A program made the translations under genes and the position numbers. The notes beneath the pieces were generated by a model. The model saw only the letters and a program-made list of their open reading frames with translations. It was not told where the DNA came from and did no database searches. 64,000 bases of DNA. Source: Dermacentor variabilis. Taxonomy: Eukaryota > Arthropoda > Arachnida > Ixodida > Ixodidae. The stretch is from assembly GCF_050947875.1 (NCBI RefSeq), contig NC_134568.1:263384315-263448314 (forward strand). Direction: 5' to 3'. Shown here one piece after another: positions 56,170 through 64,000 of this stretch; positions within the stretch are counted from its first letter, which is position 1; every line of letters starts with the position of its first letter.

Positions 56170-56285
56170 TCGCTGCTGAATCAAGCGCCTTATGCATAGT
56201 CTACGAAAGCAACATGGAGAGGTTGGTTATATTGCGCAGACTTCTCAACAGCCTCATTGATGACATACGCGTTATCCATTGTTCA
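56170..56285 (-). pseudogene. RTE/BovB-like LINE reverse transcriptase scrap
   Basis: In minus sense from about 56279 the frame reads MDNAYVINEAVEKSAQYNQP and then LHVAFVDYA before a TAA stop. The tail matches the conserved segment (E-x-A-x-E-x3-PLxxAFVDYxKAFD) that includes the first catalytic Asp of RTE-type LINE reverse transcriptases. About 38 codons are recognisable; the next residues (KAFDS) are broken by the stop. Flanks are too decayed to extend it. Confidence 0.6.
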
Positions 56286-56289
56286 ATAT

Positions 56290-57805
56290 CTCTTCCTATA
56301 GCCAGCTTATATTCTGGGCTGATTGAAGTAAAATGGTGTCCCATGTTGTCCAAATTCGATTGAAATTCCCCTACGGAATATTTTGCGCAATATCGAAAGC
56401 AAGTTCATGACTCTATATTTCTTCCATTATTTAACGTCTCCTCTCATAAGGGTTATTATTTTGTCGGTGTTGTTTTTTACTGTTCTGCCATCTCTAAATG
56501 GTTGCCGTGGCCCTCCGAATGGGTTTATCTTATGACTAAATAGAAATGAAATGGCGGAAATCTGCTGCGCTATAGACTGGTCTGATATACGGCCGCCGTT
56601 CGCTCGTGGGCTGGCCCACATTGCCCGTTGGTTTTGTGACGCGGTGTTCGTCGTGACTTCGGGTGCTTCGTGACATTTGCCTCCCAGTTTCTTATCGACG
56701 CCTCAGAATTATGGATCGAGCCCGTAAAGGCACACGGGAAAAGGACACACGTTCGTTGCGCGCAGACATGCGGCCCTATAGGTGTCGTTCGTCTGTGAGC
56801 GCTGCTAATCAGAAGAGAAAGCCTCATTGGGAAAGCAATGGGAGAGCATTTATTTCATTTTCGCTTCTCTCCTCTGCTTCCCTCCCCACCTGCCCCCTCA
56901 TGTAGCCTCTGTTTCAAGGAGTGCACTTTCCTGCTGCGCGGTGCTCGCATAGCTATCGGCGGCGTCCATCGGCCTCGGGAGTCACAGCCCACTTTTCAAT
57001 TGACACCACCCGGCTACGGTGAATCCTGTTTCTTCCGCTCCCGTAACGCTCGAGGATTAGAACGCGTAATTCATGGCCGCTGGGAACGGCGAAAGGAAGA
57101 AAGAGAACGAGAAAACTTGCCGTGCCTTGAACTAATTAGGTAGCGCGAAGAAAGGTACAAGGAGCTTCCATGATTGTGATGGATACGCTTGCTACTTCGG
57201 AGATGGGAGCACTGGACCATGTAAATTTGCCCATTTTATCTTACCAGTTTGAGCGCCGAGCTCGTGCCGCAGCCACGCTTGTTGTTCTTTCCTTTCTCTG
57301 CTTCGTAATCACCTTTTTTTTTTTTTTTATGGTGAGTGTCTCAACCGAGTGGCTCGCATCGGGCGCTGAAGATGTTGCTGTGCCGTTTGCCAGGTTCGAG
57401 TAAGAGTGTGCAAATTCTGACAGTGGCCTCGCCATCTACATAAGTTCATTCTACTTACTTTATTTTTTGTGGAATTGTTACTAAAGCGGCAATCTCGTCG
57501 CGCCAAGCGTAGTCCTGGCGGCTGTACTAGAGCGTCTCGTCAAAGCAAACGTCGCATGCAGAATCTCCATCTTCAAGTGAACAGGCTGTCGTGTTTGGAT
57601 TTCTACCAGCAGAAAATATCTGAACAAGGTGAGTCGGTCTGCGTCTTCCTGCGAGTCCTTACGAACACAGATCTCTTTATAGAAACGTTGGCTCCTGCCT
57701 GAGGCTTCCCTTGTTCGCGCGGTGTCAATCATAGACCGCTCTCAAAGTGCTAGAAACCGCTGCTCAACCGAAAATCGTTTGAGCTACCGTGAATAGTGTG
57801 TACTC
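56290..57805. other. Unassigned stretch
   Basis: No gene recognised. A T16 run lies at about 57314-57329. The frame 57170-57403 contains a hydrophobic segment made by this T run and is not credible as a gene. Confidence 0.4.
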
Positions 57806-57809
57806 CCCC

Positions 57810-57885
57810 AAAGGCGAAAGGATATTCTGGTTAACCTCCCTGCCTTCTACTTTTCTCTTTCCTCCTCCTCCCCAAAGGCGGTCGC
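57810..57885 (-). repeat. Dispersed RTTAACCAG repeat, copy 5
   Basis: In minus sense: GGGGAGGAGGAGGAAAGAGA, then AAGGCAGGGAGGTTAACCAG. Same family as the copies at 2.2, 13.4, 31.5 and 35.4 kb. Confidence 0.5.
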
Positions 57886-57889
57886 GAAG

Positions 57890-59115
57890 TTTCTTCCAGC
57901 AGTATTAAAGTCCCTCCTGATGCGGTATAATTATAAATAAAAAACTCACCAGGGACACAGGCCAGCTGCTTCCCAGCTACCCAAATTTACGGCAATGCAG
58001 TTGATATGAAGGGACTGTCTTTTTTTTTTGTTTTCTTTTTACTGCCACAGCAGTTATGAGCTACAAGCTGCATTCGTTCTTCACGTCCGCCCTGTGGCGC
58101 CACTGTCGTCATACCAGCTCTCCATCCTCGTCATATTCACGGAACTCATGCCGCTTAGAAAAAGTGTTCGTAGCAGCCGTACGCGAGTACCGTGCACTAA
58201 CGTTGAATTCCAATGGCACACCGCGAGCGCTCGGCCAGATCACGAATGGAGCGCGTCGCTCCGACTGATATCGCTCTCGCTAAATGGGCGAATGGAATGC
58301 GTACGCTTTCGCGTGGGCACTTAGTAGAGGGAAATTAATAAGTGAGAGGGCACTAGATTAGATGTGGATCGGGTAGGCCTCATCACCATCCCCACCGCCA
58401 TCTGGATCATCCTAGCATTCCGTGCGTTAGTTTTTCTTCCGTGTCGGATGGGCTTATCCCTGGACTTGGGAACTTGTAGTCTCCGAGTCGGAGCTCTCAC
58501 TATACAGGAGCAGGAACAAAAACGCACGGCGCGACGTAGTGTCCATGTTTTCCATGTCGTTCATAGCTGCCCGCGACCGGAAACAGGCGACCGTGACAGT
58601 AAGCAGAGGCGGGTGAAGGAAATACGTCACGCGGACTTCCGGTCAAATCTGCCGATTTCGGTGGAGCAAATATTTTTACCTCACAGAGCGATTCGAAATC
58701 GGTGACTGGTCCCAATCTGCCATGGGAACGCACAACTGATGTTCTCATTCTGCCATTGGGACAGGATTGCTCCATACAGAGCAGAAAAACTTGATCTGGA
58801 TCTACCATTGGAATTCAACATAAACCACCGCTCACCTCCCGCTCTTGGCATTTTGAGCAGGATTTGTAAGGCGCGTGACGCAGACACGGAGGGTGGTGGT
58901 GTCTGCGCATGTATTTCGGAGGCAACAGCCGACAATACAATAAGCAGCACAGCTATTCGCAAGTTCCGTAGACTGTCACGCCACCCCGCGGCGATCGGTG
59001 AGCTTTTTTTTTTTTTTTCAAAGAGTATTGGAGTAACCGCAGACAGCGCGGCGGTAGCGCATTTGCTTGCTGTCTTCGCGGACGCCAGAAGGCTTTATTT
59101 GTTTTTGCGCATCGT
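57890..59115. other. Unassigned stretch
   Basis: No gene recognised. A 15-base exact inverted repeat (GTTGAATTCCAATGG near 58202 and its complement near 58806) hints at two opposed copies of an interspersed repeat. A T run at about 59006-59019. Confidence 0.4.
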
Positions 59116-59119
59116 TTGT

Positions 59120-59325
59120 ACAAGATCGTATACATGCTGTGTGCCGCAATGCACCAACAGAGCTATGGCAAGTGAAGTATGCCTCCACTCGTCCACCCAA
59201 AGATGCGACAAAAAAGAAAGAATGGGTTCTCAAGTTGCGAATTGGCAAGCCAGTCACACCACCGATGAAAATGCAGTGCGCACTTCGTCGGCAGGGACTT
59301 CTTCTGGAGCCACGTAGTTAAGGAA
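59120..59325 (+). pseudogene. THAP-type zinc-finger domain remnant with two frameshifts
   Basis: THAP domains are C2CH zinc fingers that bind DNA and are shared by P-element transposases and many host proteins. Three frames together give the signature: SYTCCVPQCTNR (from 59126, first two Cys), then PPKDATKKKEWVLKLRIGKP (about 59191-59250, with the conserved Trp), then CSAHFVGRDFFW (about 59272, the C-x2-H pair). Each junction requires a one-base shift, and no ATG sits at the expected place before CCVPQC. It is either a decayed transposon-derived copy or a real exon damaged by sequencing indels. The partner domain (transposase, SWIM or other) is not visible downstream. Confidence 0.7.
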
Positions 59326-59329
59326 ACGA

Positions 59330-60255
59330 ACGTTCTTTGCTTATGTACATTATTTCGTTTGTTTTTCTACGGAGAATCGATGCGTTAGAAAAATAGAGCT
59401 TTCGACAGTGTATTGCAGCAGCGCGAATAACGACGTGGCTTTGATCCCGAGTATGTGTAGTACGTGGGCGAGCGTCGGAAGCATTTGCTCAGGTTTCGCC
59501 TGCATCAGCTCGTAGTGTGTGGTTGCCACGGTGTCCCGTTTCGTTTGAAACGCATGTTCTCGTTCTCCCTGCACCCTGTGCTCCGCCGCGCGGCCAAGCT
59601 CGAGCTGCGCACTTGTGGCCAGCGCAACAAGAACATACGAGCATTTAAGGTAAAAACTGACGTCTTTGTAGCAATTTGTAGCAGCTCTAGAGAAAGGCTA
59701 CAATAGATCTACGTGGGTGGGCGTGGTAAGTATCTTGACCACGTTTCACCCGCGGCGGCCCGCTGTGTGTCGCCGTTGTCTCGTCCCGCCAGAAACGCAT
59801 GTGTTTACGTTTCGGGATGCACCCCGTACGTCACCACGTGACCAAGCTATGCAGCTACAGTGGCCCTGAAAACAAGATTGGTACAGCATAAAAGACAGAC
59901 ATTGAATTCGCGACGTGAGCGCAAAGCGCTTGTCGTGATTCCTCCTGACTCGAACGATAATACAGCTGCGCCAGCGAAAAAGAAAACAATCGGCATGGCT
60001 TTCTTTACATCTGCATGCGCTAGCATAGCGACGTACAATAATGACGTCTGCAAAATTGCAGTTGTGATAACCTTAGTGATGTATTCCTCTAATTATCGAA
60101 TATAAATATCTGCTCATAACTCAATACGTGAAAGGAGCTCGAGAACATCAGAGAGCAGTAAAATTGCTATTTGTCGCGATACGGCAGTTCGTGAAAGGTA
60201 GGCTTTGCGGGCCGTCGCGATTAGCACGACGAAAAAGGTAAAAGACAAGCTAACG
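59330..60255. other. Unassigned stretch between the THAP remnant and the exon candidate
   Basis: No firm gene. A minus-strand frame at 59350-59574 (TKRDTVATTHYELMQAKPEQ onward) looks protein-like and could be a downstream exon of the minus-strand candidate at 60259-60507, but I see no family and no clear splice pair. Confidence 0.3.
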
Positions 60256-60258
60256 TAC

Positions 60259-60507
60259 CTTGATAGAACCTTCCCGGTTACAAATAAATTCCAGCCTGTG
60301 CGGCTTGTGCGGGACATGTGACGCCTGCAGGCAAAGCCTTTCCACAGCGACAGACGATGCGCCGTAGGCCTTCACACCGCAACAAATAATGCGCTTCGCG
60401 TTCATGACTGCTTCCCCTTCATTGAAGCACCATATCCGCGTTTCTGAGGCGTCTTTGTTGCGCATGATGTCACTTAGCCACAATGATCGTGAAAAAGGCA
60501 GAGTCAT
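60259..60507 (-). CDS. Candidate first exon (83 codons) of a repeat-family protein
   Basis: The ATG at 60507 opens MTLPFSRSLWLSDIMRNKDA and runs 83 codons to a strong donor AAG|GTACGT at 60258, an exact phase-0 end. The segment GEAVMNAKRIICCG, followed by VAVERLCLQASHV and HRLEFICNREG, reminds me of proteins common in tick gene sets where such a stretch precedes a SWIM zinc finger; that is memory-based. The downstream exon with CxC...CKH was not found in the window. Codon use looks coding-like (no low complexity). A transposon-derived multi-copy gene is the likeliest identity; a solo exon capture is the alternative. Confidence 0.4.
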
Positions 60508-60750
60508 CTTGAAGCGCTAAGCCAAATATGAGCTGAGGTAAAGACGCACATGAGCTCAGAGGTTCCTATACTCTCTGTGGGCGCCATGTTGAGTGCGAAT
60601 AGTGCATGACGCAGCAGTCGTTCCCAGCACGGATTTCAGTGTATCAGTATGCAGTACACTGTAAAATAATTTACACCCTTAAAATTGAAAAAAGGTGTAA
60701 ATGTGTCTATAACTCACCTTTTAGAGTGTAATAAACGAGAAGAAACGGAG

Positions 60751-61238
60751 TTAACCGAGGGGCCCGATTTCTATTAGTCATATCATAAGGAGCCAACAAA
60801 CACTGACACCAAGGACAACATAGGGGAAATTACTTGTGTTTAATAAATGAAAAAAAGCAACGATAAATTAATGGAAATGAAAGTGGTTGAAAAAGCAACT
60901 TGCCGCAGGTGGGGACCGAACCCACAGCATTCGCATTTCGCGAAGGTTGTGGGTCCGAGTTCTGCGAGTGGGGGCGCTGGCTAACACTCCCAGGGTTCTA
61001 CTAGGAAACATAAGTACCCAAGAAAGTGGATGGGGAAACGGCGCCGCGGTAGCTTAATTGGTAGAGCATCGCACGCGAAATGCGAAGGTTGTCGGTTTGG
61101 TCCCCACCTGCGGCAAGTTGTTTTTCATCCACTTTCATTTCCATTCATTTATCGTTTCTTTATATCATTTATTAGGCACAAGTAATTCCCCCTATGTTGT
61201 CCTTGGTGTCAGGGTTTGTTGGCTTCTTATGATATGAC
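60751..61238. mobile_element. Fold-back element with tRNA-like core, copy 2
   Basis: The left end TTAACCGAGGGGCCCGATTT is complete. The right arm mirrors CATAAGGAGCCAACAAACAC, CACCAAGGACAACATAGGGG and ATTTATCG, and stops at ATATGAC. Each arm ends inward in a tRNA-like segment: the right copy (61043-61115) is well formed and the left copy is decayed. The homologue at 31640-31996 preserves the other tip. It is non-coding. Confidence 0.8.
61043..61115 (+). ncRNA. tRNA-like sequence (pseudo-tRNA or SINE head) within a fold-back element
   Basis: 73 bases can fold as a cloverleaf. Acceptor stem GCCGCGG pairs with CCTGCGGC (one G-U/T). Box A is TAGCTTAATTGGTAGAGC. Anticodon stem TCGCA/TGCGA has a 7-base loop CGCGAAA, which would place CGA as anticodon but lacks the conserved U33. 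T-arm GTCGG-TTTGGTC-CCCAC has one or two mismatches. A true tRNA would have T33 and a better TTCRA loop, so I call it tRNA-derived. An inverted, decayed partner lies at about 60903-60960. Confidence 0.6.
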
Positions 61239-61344
61239 CCTTAGAATGTGATTTGCATAACTGACAGCCTATGCGTGTGACTCATAGACACATTTACGCC
61301 CTTTTTCAATTTTAAGGGTGTAAATTATTTTACATTGTAGTCAT

Positions 61345-64000
61345 TCTTAGCATCCCCTCCCGTAAATACAACTCTTCGCTGTATTTGCGAATAGAAGTAA
61401 AAGGAGTGTCGTTGTCTCAATTGTCTCATCATCGTCATTGCCGTAGTGTTGCCGCCGTTGTATGCAGGCGTCCTTGCTTGCAGTTCGGAGGAGATTGAAA
61501 GGATTGAAGGAGTTTTCAAATAAGTTGTGGGAATTGAATGAGGAAATGCTACATGCAGTGAGTCCTTATAGAACGAATGACCACCTACTTCAAATCCCGC
61601 GACCATAGCGTTAGTTCCGGAATAATGCGTATTCAATATACGCGGCTAAGTATGCACGTGTTTCAATAATAATATTCTCGAACAGCTTGTTTTGTGGGAA
61701 AATACTGCATGAAATAACAATAGTGACAGGAACCGCGGGGAAGAGGAGGCAGCATTTCCCACGTCTCAAAGTGCACCATACGTATACGTACACTGATTGC
61801 AAAAGGAACACCAAAAAAGATGCGCGTTTTGCACTTGCGTATACTCGTTCAACGCCTCTTCTACATCACGCAAGATTTGCGCAGTCAAATGATGGATATC
61901 TAAGTCAACATTGGCAGGTTTGATCCAAGAAGCAGAGCAAATTGTCCAATAGAGAATAATAAAAACGCGCAGCATGGTTTGCGCTTGCCTGAGCGAGTAT
62001 AGTGGGTGACTCCCGTGTTGTATCAAGCATCATTGAACGCATATGTTTTGACGAAAGGAGAAAAGGCAAAGGAAAAGAGCTGCGTCGGCGAAAGGATCTG
62101 CCAAGCCAGTTCAAAATCGCGTGTTGCTATCCTTTGCCTTTCTCGGTGTTTGTAGCACATTATCTCAGCGACAGAAAACCACAGTTAAAGGAGGAAATTG
62201 TCCGAAAGGTGGCAGCAATGACGTCATCGCGCGGCGTCCAAGATCTCATTGTCTTCTCGTGTGTCCGGCTGCTCTTTCTGCAGGAAAGAAACGAGCAATA
62301 GTTGTCGCGATGAAGTTCCTTTTTCTTTCAGATGAAACAAGACTCTATGTGCATTTTTAATTATTCAGAATCAACTAACCTGAGCATCAAGTTCCCACTC
62401 TCTCTGTCGTCTTAGTAAGCCACTTTGGGAATTTGAAGGTGGTTTAACCGACCGTCCTTCCTTTCGGCGCCGTTACCTGGAAATCTGCGTCGCCAGCACT
62501 GCTGGCTTTTGCTAGCAGGAACGCTGTCTGCTCAGGCACCTGTCGTCAAGGGTGGGCACTGCTTCTCTGCTCGGCGTCAATTCTCCGTCCACATTTGTTT
62601 TCCGAGCAGGCGTGCTCGGTCCCTGTGTGACGAGCTGTCAAAGCCCAAGAGCACATCTTTCGCTTGCTCCTCACTCTCGGCGCGAAAGACGGGGCACCTC
62701 GCTTCTGCTCGCACGAGACGAAGTTCGTTACCGGGTCACCCCAATTCGTCACTGGACAGTCGGCAAACTCCCGAGTACGTGCTGCCCGACGCTATCCCTC
62801 TTCGGCGCCACTCTGATGGGCAGCAGTGATCGTCACGAGTGGCAGCTTCAACGGCGGCGTCGGCTCTGGCTCCTTTTGCTCAAGGTTGTTAACCTCTTTC
62901 GGAGGGAATCTGTTAGCCATAGCTTCCGGACACGGAGCTTCGGCGGCGCCTCCTCCTCGCACGTCAAGGTCAAGGGTGACCCCTTTTAGCCCCCGTGGTG
63001 CGCGCCTAGCGCACTAGACGAGGGGACCACTCCTTGCTATCGCTCTCCGTGCGTCGTGCTGCTCGCGAGGGTAGGAAGCCACCCGCCAAAGTCGGAGGAA
63101 AAAAAAAAAACAGGCAGAGAGTTACGACTACACCCACCCACAGTGAGCGCGGCGGCACGTTCTCACGCCCCCGGCAGGGACAGACACGTAACTGGGCCCT
63201 GAGCCTGCGGCCTCCGGCGGGAGAAGGTTGTAACCTAGAAGGGCCGCAGTGAGACCAAGAGCGACGCTACGGGAGTGTGGGACCCCCAGAGTGCCGCCGC
63301 CGCCGCCGCTGCTGCTCTGCGTGCGGCGGTGCCCGCCTTCTTTTTACAACGACCTCAATTGTGGTGCGCCGAGTATGTGTGCGTTTGTGGCTCCCGCTAA
63401 GGTGGTGTGGGTCGATCTAGATTCGCCACAGAGACCAGGTTCACCTCCTTCCGCTTGACCCCCGCGGCTCTTGTTTTTATTTTTAACGCGCGGCTTATAG
63501 GCGCTTTTCTGCACCCATTGCCTGCCGGCCCTTCTAGACGCAGCCAGAACTGGGCTATCGGCCGAATGTCACCGTGCCGGAAACCACGGTGGGCTCCGAA
63601 GGATCGGCCTCGCGCACGAGGCACTTATGACCGCGAGCGGCCGACACCTGTTTGGTGAATGTCGCTAACCGCCCGCCCATCGTTTCGCTTTTGACTCGAC
63701 AGAAGGTTTCTACGTGCTCGACAACTGCACGAAGTCATCACGCCAATGACTGCGGATAGCTTTTCTTTAATTCCTGGAAATCTGGAGTCACACAGGAGGG
63801 ACGGATTGCCGGTTCAGTCCGCGGGCGAACTTGACGTAGCTCAGTGCCGCCAGATCACGCCGAGCACAAGGATACCGTGGACGAGCTGTCAGAGTAGCTG
63901 TTCATTGCAGTTCACTTGCCTGTCTGTAGACTGCAACAGCGATCCGCCGCGTCGTGTGAATTTAGCCTACTGATGGGGGCAAGTGACTGTGAAGAAAGTT
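61345..64000. other. Unassigned stretch, CpG-rich from 62.4 kb
   Basis: No gene recognised. From about 62.46 kb to the window end the DNA is strongly CpG-rich with a CCG run near 63296-63312. Many overlapping frames exist on both strands. It could hold a promoter and 5' exon of a gene continuing beyond the window, but no frame, splice pair or core promoter stands out. Confidence 0.35.

Larger units (their letters stand above)
60657..61337. mobile_element. TA-flanked MITE (CACTGTAAAATAATTTACACC ends) hosting a nested element
   Basis: The left end CACTGTAAAATAATTTACAC, then CCTTAAAATTGAAAAA, is mirrored by the right end with a few mismatches, about 54 bases of inverted repeat. TA stands on both sides (60655-60656 and 61338-61339). 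The interior is interrupted by the fold-back element 60751-61238. Without it the host element would be about 190 bp. Confidence 0.8.

Noticed and set aside
58681..58962. Minus-strand frame whose start looks like a signal peptide (RIAVLLIVLSAVASEIHAQ).
   Set aside because: Its first codon is TTG, not ATG, and no in-frame ATG precedes the hydrophobic part; the segment also overlaps an apparent interspersed repeat.
61043..61115. A functional tRNA gene.
   Set aside because: U33 is replaced by G and the T loop deviates from TTCRA; it lies at the inner end of a fold-back element arm, so it is tRNA-derived rather than a working tRNA.
62460..64000. Host gene in the CpG-rich right end.
   Set aside because: Many overlapping frames of similar length on both strands, no domain and no convincing splice pair; recorded only as unassigned CpG-rich DNA.

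Overview
This window looks like repeat-rich nuclear DNA of a hard tick (Ixodida). I saw no complete single-copy host gene. The tick assignment is inference: three tRNA-headed SINE copies resemble the Ruka-type SINEs of ticks as I remember them, and the Penelope, Ty3/gypsy, PIF/Harbinger and long fold-back elements fit a large arthelopod-type, specifically tick-like, arthropod genome. Almost every translatable segment I recognise belongs to a mobile element.

Layout. 1-12.5 kb is mostly unassigned. It holds a compound TA/TG microsatellite beside a perfect 70-bp palindrome, an inverted pair of 44-bp repeats, a diverged tandem duplication, two arrays of CCAAT/TTGG palindromic minisatellites (8.4-8.7 and 11.2-11.6 kb) and one candidate 3' terminal exon (minus, about 9.0-9.2 kb). 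12.5-15.8 kb holds two broken Penelope-like elements with GIY-YIG endonuclease remnants, a SINE, and a 0.6-kb fold-back MITE directly against the second Penelope copy.

17.0-24.7 kb is the centrepiece. A PIF/Harbinger-like element (17020-24708, TTA target duplication, long terminal inverted repeats, start of a MADF accessory gene) contains a Ty3/gypsy LTR retrotransposon on the minus strand (17874-24621). That retrotransposon has one intact 1473-codon gag-pol frame. Its two LTRs read as identical apart from a 46-bp tandem-unit difference. Its pol order is protease-integrase-reverse transcriptase-RNase H, with integrase before reverse transcriptase, the copia-like order known in Gmr1-type elements.

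25-44 kb is largely unassigned sequence with a diverged SINE, a small TA-flanked MITE, a fold-back element, microsatellites and G tracts. 44.3-47.1 kb is a pile-up of a fold-back MITE, a LINE 3' end, a TA-MITE and a second Harbinger element. This second element carries CAG target duplications and the 5' ends of its two convergent genes, joined by an internal deletion. 48-57 kb has a possible CpG-rich promoter, a Ruka-like SINE, ATT microsatellites, a solo LTR with GTCC target duplications, a short Harbinger-type MITE (CTG duplications) and an RTE-like reverse transcriptase scrap. 57.8-61.3 kb has a frameshifted THAP-domain remnant, a plausible 83-codon first exon, and a fold-back element with a tRNA-like segment nested in a second MITE. 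The last 2.6 kb is CpG-rich and unassigned.

Functional picture. The only segment that looks competent to make a multi-domain protein is the gypsy gag-pol. The Harbinger, Penelope, LINE and THAP pieces are fragments. Host coding content is limited to weak exon candidates that need transcript data.
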